This document shows, piece by piece, positions 1 to 4,484 of a DNA stretch of 6,387 bases; the stretch's first letter is position 1, and the number at the start of each line of letters is the position of its first letter. The notes under the pieces are model-generated. The model did not search any database, was not told the DNA's origin, and saw only the letters and a list, made by a program, of their open reading frames with translations. The stretch is from Parvularcula sp. (lineage in GTDB: Bacteria; Pseudomonadota; Alphaproteobacteria; Caulobacterales; Parvularculaceae), in assembly GCA_003506635.1 (NCBI GenBank), contig DNZB01000352.1, positions 1 through 6,387 on the forward strand, in the 5' to 3' direction. The position numbers and the translations under genes are program-made.

Positions 1-579
1 GATCGCGTCGGTGAAGCCGAGATGGACGATCTCGCGCAGCGCCGCGCGGCTTTCGGGAAGGAACAGCGCGTCATTCGCCCACGCCTTCGGATCGTGCACG
101 TCCGCCGCTTGCGGAATGACATTGTAGTCGCCGGCGATGACGAGCGCTTCCTCATAGGCGAGAAGCTCTTCTGCGTGGGCCTTCAGGCGCTTCAGCCAGG
201 CGAGCTTGTAGTCGTATTTCGGGCCTGGCGCGGGATTGCCGTTCGGGGCGTAAACGCCGGCGACGCGCACGGGCGCAAGGCCCGCCGGCGTCACGAAAGC
301 CTCGATATAGCGCGACTGGTCGTCGCCGTCCCCGCCGGGCAGGCCCCGGCGCGGTTCGTCAAAGGGGTGCTTCGACAGCAGCGCGACGCCGTTATAGGTC
401 TTCTGTCCATGGACGTGGATATTGTATCCGCGTTCTTCAAATTCCGTATACGGAAATTTCTCGTCGGCGCATTTGATCTCCTGCAGCACGCAGACGTCCG
501 GTTTCGCGCGGTCGAACCAGTCAAGGACGCGCGCCAGGCGCGCATTAATCGAATTGACGTTGAAGCTGGCGATTTTCAT
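1..579 (-). CDS. xthA: Exodeoxyribonuclease III, C-terminus beyond window edge
   Basis: This is the AP endonuclease/3'-5' exonuclease of base excision repair (endonuclease/exonuclease/phosphatase fold, Mg-dependent, cytoplasmic). The frame opens with MKIASFNVNSINAR and stays open for 193 residues to position 1, so roughly the last 65 to 70 residues of a family member of about 260 are missing, including the expected final Asp and His. Visible catalytic motifs are Asn7 in FNVNS, Glu34 in LQEIK, the YAPNG segment at 110-114 and GDYN at 150-153 (GDFN in many relatives). The start ATG (579-577) overlaps the stop of the upstream SRPBCC gene as ATGA, so translation is probably coupled and both genes share a transcript. 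Because the stop lies outside the window, a search for complete reading frames would miss it. Identification is secure; only the C-terminus is unseen. Confidence 0.95.
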   Translation of the reverse strand, partial: MKIASFNVNSINARLARVLDWFDRAKPDVCVLQEIKCADEKFPYTEFEERGYNIHVHGQKTYNGVALLSKHPFDEPRRGLPGGDGDDQSRYIEAFVTPAGLAPVRVAGVYAPNGNPAPGPKYDYKLAWLKRLKAHAEELLAYEEALVIAGDYNVIPQAADVHDPKAWANDALFLPESRAALREIVHLGFTDAI

Positions 580-1049
580 GCGCGCTCGATCTCGTCTTTA
601 AGGCGCGTCAGCGCCGCTTCCATAAAGGCGTTCCACCAGCCGTCGACGAGGAAGGAAAGGATCGCGGCGGAAACGGCGCCCTTCGGGTGAAATTCATAGG
701 TCCAGCTGAGGCGCGTTCCCTCGCCGCGCGGCGCGGCTTCGAAGCGCGCCTCGGCGTGACTTGCAAGGCGCGCAAAAGGCCCCGTGAACCCGGCGATGCG
801 ATAGCGATAGCCGCCCGGTTCGAGCGCGAGGAGCGTTTCTTCCGCGGTCGCGCCGTCGGTAAGCGTCAGAACCCGCATTTGCCCTTCAGCCGACCAGGCG
901 CCCCTCTGTCCGGACACGGCCCTGACCCCTGGAAGCAACCCCTGCGCGCGGACGATCCTGACAGGATCGAGCGCGAGCGAGGCCGCGCGCGTCCTTTCGG
1001 GGCTGGCGTTGATGTCGATGCTGGCGGCGGCGGCGACGGGTCTGGCCAT
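576..1049 (-). CDS. SRPBCC (START-like) family protein
   Basis: This is a 157-residue protein of the SRPBCC/polyketide-cyclase helix-grip fold, small soluble proteins that bind hydrophobic ligands. The pattern seen is an N-terminal strand (SIDINASPERT, about 10-20), a long helix-turn segment, central strands (RVLTLTDG, YRYRIAGF, HAEARFEAAP) and the typical SWTYEFHPKG strand near 115-124. A C-terminal amphipathic helix follows, containing DGWWNAFMEAALTRLKDEI. The frame is open upstream to about 1328, but that part is arginine- and proline-rich shadow sequence over the nitroreductase. I chose ATG 1049 because a GAGG ribosome-binding site lies six bases before it (1059-1056) and homology begins there. 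It follows the nitroreductase by 43 bases and overlaps xthA by ATGA. The ligand cannot be told from sequence. Confidence 0.85.
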   Translation of the reverse strand: MARPVAAAASIDINASPERTRAASLALDPVRIVRAQGLLPGVRAVSGQRGAWSAEGQMRVLTLTDGATAEETLLALEPGGYRYRIAGFTGPFARLASHAEARFEAAPRGEGTRLSWTYEFHPKGAVSAAILSFLVDGWWNAFMEAALTRLKDEIERA

Positions 1050-1092
1050 GGGGCGCCTCGTAGCAGCGTTCGCCGCGCCGCGCGAGGCGGCG

Positions 1093-1770
1093 TCAATCAC
1101 GGTGGAAGGCGACGAACTCCGCAAGCGGCGCGCGTTCGGAGCGAAGCCGGTTGACGGCCGCGGCGCGGTCAGGCCGCCCGAGCGCCATGCCGCAATAAAG
1201 TTGCTCCGTATCCGGAACGCCAAGGACGGCGGAGACGGTCTTGGCCCGCGTCGTCCAGGCTTCCTGCATGCAGGTCGCAAGCCCGCGTTCTTCCGCGACG
1301 AGCGCGATCGACTGCATGAACATGCCAAGATGGGCCCATTGGCCCTTGTCGAACCGCCGGTCGAGCGTGAAGAAAAGGCCCGCCGGCGCGCCGAAAAACT
1401 CGAAATTCTTCCGGAGGTTCATGAGCCGCGCCATCTTGTCCTCGCGCGGGATGCCGAGGAGCGCGTACATCTGCTCGCCGACCGTGAAGCGGCGCGTGCG
1501 GTGCGGCTCCCACAGATTGTCGGGATAGACCTTCAGCTCCGCTTCGTCCGCGAAGGGGTTTTCGGCGATCGCCTTCAGCACAGCTGCGACCAGCCGGTCC
1601 CGCGCGGCGCCGGTCACGACGTGAACTTTCCACGGCTGCAAATTGCCGCCCGAGGGCGCGAATTTCGCAATGTCGAGAATGGCGCGGATTTCCGCCTCGC
1701 TGACCGGGTCGGGCAGGAAGGCGCGGGTCGAGATGCGCGTGCGGATGAGATCGGACGCCGATTTTGTCAT
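1093..1770 (-). CDS. FMN-dependent nitroreductase family protein
   Basis: This is a 225-residue flavoprotein of the nitroreductase family (NAD(P)H-dependent reduction of nitro-aromatics, quinones or other acceptors; usually a cytoplasmic homodimer). The FMN phosphate-binding signature RTRISTRAF lies at residues 10-18 and the substrate/FMN loop APSGGNLQPW at 38-47. The helix containing FDKGQWAHLGMFMQSIALVAE is followed by ERGLATCMQEAW and the C-terminal GMALGRPD, all typical of the PnbA-like branch. Length is normal. The frame continues far upstream without a stop, but that sequence is shadow of the divergent gene. ATG 1770 directly precedes the conserved N-terminus. It is the first gene of the run leading to the SRPBCC gene and xthA. 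The substrate is unknown, and a BluB-type role is not indicated. Confidence 0.92.
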   Translation of the reverse strand: MTKSASDLIRTRISTRAFLPDPVSEAEIRAILDIAKFAPSGGNLQPWKVHVVTGAARDRLVAAVLKAIAENPFADEAELKVYPDNLWEPHRTRRFTVGEQMYALLGIPREDKMARLMNLRKNFEFFGAPAGLFFTLDRRFDKGQWAHLGMFMQSIALVAEERGLATCMQEAWTTRAKTVSAVLGVPDTEQLYCGMALGRPDRAAAVNRLRSERAPLAEFVAFHRD

Positions 1771-1776
1771 GGCGCC

Positions 1777-1805
1777 ATCTTTCGCCCGGCGCGCGGGTCG
1801 GTCAA
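1777..1805 (-). promoter_or_regulatory. Candidate promoter of the nitroreductase operon, possibly leaderless
   Basis: On the minus strand TTGACC (1805-1800) is separated by 17 bases from AAAGAT (1782-1777). The -35 matches five of six consensus bases, the -10 only three of six. A start about seven bases after the -10 would fall on the A of the nitroreductase ATG (1770), giving a leaderless message. This fits the lack of a convincing ribosome-binding site there. The divergent ClpP-like gene starts at 1819, so this 48-base gap is the whole shared intergenic region. Confidence 0.35.
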
Positions 1806-1818
1806 TCTTGGCGCGCAG

Positions 1819-2469
1819 ATGACGCCCGAAACACGCATTCGCGCAGGCTTTGCGCTGACGCTCGCCCTCTTCGCCGCGCTCGCCTTTTTCGCGTTGAAAA
1901 GCGGGCGCGCGGTCTATGAGACCGGCCCCGCGATGGAGGTTCGCGCGGCGGACGGCGCGGTGGTATTCGTCTGGGACAAGCCGGTCGAGGCGCCGATGGC
2001 CTATCGCTTTCGCGAAGCGTTCAAAGCGGCGCGCAGCAGCGCCGGCCGCATCGTGATCCTTCTGAATTCGCCGGGCGGCGCGCTCACCGAAGGGCGCAGC
2101 GTCATTGAAGAGATTGACCGCATGAAGCGCACGCACCACGTCGAAACGCGCGTCGCGGCCGGATCGACTTGTGCGTCGATGTGCGCGCCGATTTTCCTTG
2201 CGGGGGAGGAGCGCGTCGCCGCGCCTGACGCGCGTTTCATGTTCCACGAGCCCACAAGCGTCGATTATTTCACCGAGGAAAAGGCCGACAAACCCGCTTT
2301 CGAACAGCGCATGGACGCCGAGCGCTTCTTCGAACGCTATTTCGAGCGCTCGCCGATGGATGCGGCCTGGCGCGAGAAATTGCGGCAGGCGTGGAAGGGG
2401 CAAGACGTCTGGAAAACCGGCGCGGAGCTGGTCGCGGAGGGGTCGAATGTGGTGACGCGGCTGGAGTAA
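1819..2469 (+). CDS. Membrane-anchored ClpP/crotonase-fold protein (COG3904-like)
   Basis: This is a 216-residue protein. Residues 1-8 are polar and 10-27 form one hydrophobic segment (GFALTLALFAALAFFALK), so it is probably anchored in the inner membrane, or exported, with the rest in the periplasm. The body has the ClpP/enoyl-hydratase-like arrangement: strand RIVILLNSPGG (78-87) forms the oxyanion-type glycine loop. The segment GSTCASMC (115-122) puts a probable nucleophile, Ser120, between Cys118 and Cys122, and FMFHEP (140-145) supplies a candidate His143. This layout matches COG3904, predicted periplasmic proteins related to serine proteases; activity and substrate are unproven. I chose ATG 1819 because the open frame upstream is antisense to the nitroreductase. 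No good ribosome-binding site is seen. It ends six bases from the stop of the convergent small frame. Confidence 0.82.
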   Translation: MTPETRIRAGFALTLALFAALAFFALKSGRAVYETGPAMEVRAADGAVVFVWDKPVEAPMAYRFREAFKAARSSAGRIVILLNSPGGALTEGRSVIEEIDRMKRTHHVETRVAAGSTCASMCAPIFLAGEERVAAPDARFMFHEPTSVDYFTEEKADKPAFEQRMDAERFFERYFERSPMDAAWREKLRQAWKGQDVWKTGAELVAEGSNVVTRLE

Positions 2470-2475
2470 CGGGCG

Positions 2476-2640
2476 CTAAATCTCAAGATCAGCGTTGCTT
2501 GCCATCATCGCGCGAAGCACAGCGGCCGGGATCTTATTGGTCTGGTAGGAGCGGCGGCGCCCGCCGGGCGCTGAACCGGGCGCGGGATTTGCTTTCCGTT
2601 TGACCTTATGGCGCGGCCTCGAGGATTTGCGCGACGGCAT
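2476..2640 (-). CDS. Small basic 54-residue frame after the methyltransferase
   Basis: The frame starts with ATG at 2640-2638 and stops with TAG at 2478-2476. The first half is lysine/arginine/proline-rich (MPSRKSSRPRHKVKRK and an RRR cluster at 28-30). The last part looks like a folded end: SYQTNKIPAAVLRAMM followed by ASNADLEI. About 70 % of its codons end in G or C, as expected of a coding frame here. It lies in the same frame as the MT-A70 gene; only the TAG and one GCG codon separate them. It may therefore be a small separate gene of the restriction-modification operon, or a C-terminal tail cut off from the methyltransferase by a nonsense change. I do not recognise its family, and it lacks the helix-turn-helix length of a typical C (controller) protein. 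No strong ribosome-binding site is present, so coupling to the upstream stop is the likely way it would be translated. Confidence 0.5.
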   Translation of the reverse strand: MPSRKSSRPRHKVKRKANPAPGSAPGGRRRSYQTNKIPAAVLRAMMASNADLEI

Positions 2641-2643
2641 CGC

Positions 2644-3273
2644 CTATTCGGCCGCGATCGAGGAATTGTAGGCGTAAGTCTTCCATGTCGGGCGATAGTC
2701 GCTTGATGCCTGATCGCCCCAACATTCCCAACCCTGCCGTTCACCGCGGCTGAACAATTCAATGCGCGGTCCCCACGAGCAGGCTTCAATGATGTCGTAC
2801 TGCTCATCGGGTTTGCGCGAATGTTCGCGCTTGCGGGTCGCCAGCAAATTGACCTGACGCCGACCAGCCGGGAGAGTTCTAACTCCCTTGCCGCGCACGC
2901 CGAACAAGATGACCTCCGTGACGTTACGGAAATAAAAGCCGACGCCGCGACCATCCGATCCGCCGTCCTTCCTGATCTTGTGCCAGATGATGTTGGATTT
3001 GTAGTCGAAGCCCCAAGCCTTCATGACGGACAAGGCCTCCGGCAACAGGGCGTTCGGCGCCCACAGGTAAAGATGCGCGCGGTCGGCGGCGATGTCCCGC
3101 ACGGGAAGCGCGCAAATTTCCTCCGTCGTCATGGTCTCGTAGCGCGAAAGGCGCCGATGTTCGGGCGCCATCTTTCCCGTGCGGTTGATAAAGCGCCACG
3201 GCGGGTCGGCGAGCACGGTCCCGAAAGAACGTCCGGCGGCGAAGTCGAGCAGATCCATTGACGGCATTTTCAT
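2644..3273 (-). CDS. MT-A70 family adenine-N6 DNA methyltransferase (modification subunit)
   Basis: This is a 209-residue SAM-dependent methyltransferase, most likely the modification enzyme of the adjacent restriction system. The catalytic motif DPPW is at residues 23-26. LYLWAPNALLPEAL (68-81), the WHK at 97-99 and the block HSRKPDEQYDIIE (151-163) are hallmarks of the MT-A70 family. The block IELFSRGERQGWECWGD (171-187) completes the SAM site. MT-A70 enzymes methylate adenine N6, and the type II methylase M.MunI belongs to this branch. Its ATG (3273-3271) overlaps the endonuclease stop as ATGA; in-frame ATGs at 3267 and 3258 are alternatives. The TAG stop at 2646-2644 is followed in the same frame by another 54 open codons (separate entry). 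The length already fits a complete catalytic domain, so the protein is probably active as it stands. Specificity is unknown; a site containing GATC is inferred only from the partner. Confidence 0.9.
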   Translation of the reverse strand: MKMPSMDLLDFAAGRSFGTVLADPPWRFINRTGKMAPEHRRLSRYETMTTEEICALPVRDIAADRAHLYLWAPNALLPEALSVMKAWGFDYKSNIIWHKIRKDGGSDGRGVGFYFRNVTEVILFGVRGKGVRTLPAGRRQVNLLATRKREHSRKPDEQYDIIEACSWGPRIELFSRGERQGWECWGDQASSDYRPTWKTYAYNSSIAAE

Positions 3274-3875
3274 TGTGTCAGCTTTCGGTCATTAACGTAA
3301 CAGGCTTTCGTAATGGCGAAAACGACCACCGGGCAACCGCCGCCGCCGCCGCCTTCAAGGCGCGGCAGCAGCTTGTTGAGGTGAGTTGTCGAGTTTCCGT
3401 AACTTGATCCCTTGCCGAGTTCGTCAAATATCTCTTGCAGCTCCGTCGCTCGCGTGACGATGACGCCGACGTCGATAGCGCGAAGCTCGAAGAGTTGGCG
3501 AAAGTTGTTCAAGTCGCGGTCGTAGAACGGGTCCTTATTGTTCCACTCGACCTCAAGCGCCACGCGTCCCTTGACGCAATCGACCCTATGAGTCGGCGCA
3601 TCATATTTGACGTCGTCGACAATCGTTGCGGTGACGTACTTCTTTTCTTTCCAACCCAACGAATAGAGCTTGGCGTCGACGCGTTTCGCAATAAGCGACT
3701 TCGAACCTCCGGCGGCGACGATTTCGCTCGCCGGCAGTTTGAATTCCTTCAGCACCGTGACGATGTCTTGCCACGCATCGCGGTGCGCCGTGTGCAAAAC
3801 GGCGAGGCCGTTACGCCACTCACGAACGTCGAAGCGCGCTCTGATTTCTTCCGGAACGAGATCAGCGATCGTCAT
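3270..3875 (-). CDS. BglII/BstYI-family type II restriction endonuclease
   Basis: This is a 201-residue protein with the length and layout of the BglII/BstYI endonuclease family (Endonuc-BglII). The active-site arrangement is visible: Asp99 in RVDCVKG, then Glu108 and Glu110 in ALEVEWNNKDP. The spacing D-x8-E-x-E corresponds to the D-x8-E-x-Q of BglII, a variant PD-(D/E)xK centre. The segment FYDRDLNNFRQLFE followed by DVGVIVTRA (135-143) and the C-terminal GGGGGGCPVVVFAITKACY agree with the family. BglII cuts AGATCT and BstYI cuts RGATCY, so a GATC-centred site is a reasonable guess, not a demonstration. An in-frame TGA lies immediately before ATG 3875, which fixes that start or a later one. 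The ribosome-binding site is poor. It is the first gene of the restriction-modification operon, ahead of the methyltransferase, and GC is lower than in its neighbours. Confidence 0.88.
   Translation of the reverse strand: MTIADLVPEEIRARFDVREWRNGLAVLHTAHRDAWQDIVTVLKEFKLPASEIVAAGGSKSLIAKRVDAKLYSLGWKEKKYVTATIVDDVKYDAPTHRVDCVKGRVALEVEWNNKDPFYDRDLNNFRQLFELRAIDVGVIVTRATELQEIFDELGKGSSYGNSTTHLNKLLPRLEGGGGGGCPVVVFAITKACYVNDRKLTQ
3337..3353. repeat. CCG trinucleotide run inside the endonuclease gene
   Basis: A 17-base perfect run of the unit CCG encodes the six consecutive glycines at residues 175-180 of the endonuclease. Being a triplet run, slippage would change only the glycine number and not the frame. 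The family often has a glycine-rich loop at this place, so it is probably structural rather than a phase-variation tract. Confidence 0.7.
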
Positions 3876-3910
3876 TCAACATTCGTCGCCAGATTCGGCG
3901 CTTTGTCGAT

Positions 3911-3925
3911 GTTCGCTTTTTGTTC
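3911..3925 (-). promoter_or_regulatory. LexA (SOS) operator before the endonuclease gene
   Basis: The direct repeat GTTC-GCTTTTT-GTTC on the plus strand (GAAC-AAAAAGC-GAAC in the endonuclease's reading direction) exactly fits the alphaproteobacterial LexA box GTTC-N7-GTTC, with an A/T-rich spacer. It covers the -10 element and the expected transcription start of the endonuclease promoter, which is where a repressor would block transcription. Function is inferred from pattern and position only. Confidence 0.65.
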
Positions 3926-3950
3926 TAGAGCTGCGCATAGCGTCAGTCAA
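3922..3950 (-). promoter_or_regulatory. Sigma-70-like promoter of the restriction-modification operon
   Basis: Reading on the minus strand, TTGACT (3950-3945) and TAGAAC (3927-3922) are separated by exactly 17 bases. The -35 matches five of six consensus bases and the -10 four of six. Transcription would start near 3915, leaving a leader of about 40 bases before the endonuclease ATG at 3875. The -10 shares its GAAC with the first half of the LexA box. The promoter lies in the 97-base gap after the erpA stop; no clear terminator separates it from erpA, so some read-through from erpA is possible. Confidence 0.6.
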
Positions 3951-3972
3951 TGATTTTTCGAGGGGGCGCGCC

Positions 3973-4317
3973 CTAAACCGAAAAACTCGTCCCGCAGCCG
4001 CAGGACGCTGTCGCGTTCGGGTTGTTGATCTTGAACGCCGCGCCGATGAGTTCTTCGGCGTAGTCGATCTCCGACCCTGCGAGGAATTGGAGCGACACCG
4101 CGTCGATCAGGACGGTGACGCCATCCTTTTCGATGGCGCGGTCGTCCGGGCCGCGCGCGCCCGTAATGGTGAATTCGTATTGGAAGCCGGAACAGCCCCC
4201 GCCATTCACCGCGACCCGCAGCATCGCGCCCGCAGGCTCGCGGCTCAAAATCTTCCCGATTCGCCGGGCGGCGCGGTCGGAGAGGGTGACGGGCTGTGCT
4301 TCAAGAACCTCGGCCAT
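3973..4317 (-). CDS. erpA: A-type iron-sulfur cluster carrier ErpA/HesB family
   Basis: This 114-residue HesB/IscA-family protein carries nascent Fe-S clusters to target apoproteins in the cytoplasm. The three cluster-binding cysteines are present: Cys42 in NGGGCSGFQYEF, and Cys106 and Cys108 in SCGCGTSF near the C-terminus. The N-terminal VTLSDRAARRIGKIL and the strand FLAGSEIDYAEEL are typical, and the length is normal. ErpA fits better than IscA or SufA because such a gene commonly sits next to dgt and xthA in Rhizobiales (from memory). The ATG at 4317 has no clear ribosome-binding site. A TATTTT element ends six bases before it, so a leaderless message is possible. The gene is divergent from the YbjN-like gene and is followed by the restriction-modification promoter. 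Confidence 0.92.
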   Translation of the reverse strand: MAEVLEAQPVTLSDRAARRIGKILSREPAGAMLRVAVNGGGCSGFQYEFTITGARGPDDRAIEKDGVTVLIDAVSLQFLAGSEIDYAEELIGAAFKINNPNATASCGCGTSFSV

Positions 4318-4484
4318 GGCGGGAAAATAGGGTTCGCCGCCCGGAACGGGAAGGGGCGAGGGGGCAAAACCGGACGGGGCTCCTTGTTTTTCCGCCTGCT
4401 TTGGGCGAGCATTCCGCCCGATCCGCGGGGGGTCAGGGGTTGGGCCGCCGCCCGAGAGGCGGCCATCGGGGCGAAGAGTTATCC
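4318..4484. other. Divergent intergenic region between erpA and the YbjN-like gene
   Basis: This 167-base stretch must hold both divergent promoters, but no strong sigma-70 pair is visible. Toward erpA, TATTTT lies just before the ATG with a weak TTCCCG 17 bases further up. Toward the YbjN-like gene, TTGTTT (4384-4389) and GAGCAT (4407-4412) are 17 bases apart and each matches only three of six consensus bases. An imperfectly informative inverted repeat GTTC-N8-GAAC lies at 4332-4347. A hairpin near the right end is listed separately. Confidence 0.4.
4443..4464 (+). other. GC-rich hairpin in the leader of the YbjN-like gene
   Basis: GGCCGCC (4443-4449) can pair with GGCGGCC (4458-4464) around an eight-base loop, giving seven G-C pairs that end 20 bases before the ATG at 4485. 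There is no following T-run, so it is not an ordinary terminator. It could influence message stability or ribosome access, but in DNA this GC-rich it may also be chance. Confidence 0.35.

Noticed and set aside
1769..1778. Perfect 10-base palindrome ATGGCGCCAT at the nitroreductase start
   Set aside because: It arises from the start codon and a common GGCGCC hexamer; nothing shows it to be an operator.
1009..1818. Long plus-strand open frame extending the ClpP-like gene upstream by about 270 codons
   Set aside because: It is antisense to the nitroreductase, arginine-rich and without family features; the signal-anchor segment just after ATG 1819 marks the real start.
2555..2573. GC-rich hairpin (GCGCCC/GGGCGC) as a terminator between the ClpP-like gene and the restriction islet
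   Set aside because: No T-run follows on either strand and it lies inside the small minus-strand frame, where GC-rich palindromes arise easily.
2549..2671. Plus-strand open stretch ending in a protein-like LRDGIAYSAAIEEL before TAG, suggestive of a gene remnant
   Set aside because: It has no start codon and overlaps the methyltransferase end and the small basic frame on the opposite strand; the minus-strand frame has an ATG placed directly after the methyltransferase and is the better explanation.
3337..3353. CCG run as a phase-variation switch for the endonuclease
   Set aside because: Triplet units keep the frame, and a glycine-rich loop is natural for the family at this place.
3962..3972. 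GGGCGCGCCC palindrome after the erpA stop as a terminator
   Set aside because: Only a tiny stem can form and the sequence after it in the erpA direction lacks a T-run.
4332..4347. GTTC-N8-GAAC inverted repeat upstream of erpA as a second LexA site
   Set aside because: Orientation and spacing do not fit the alphaproteobacterial direct repeat or the Gram-positive box; single base-pair changes would be needed.
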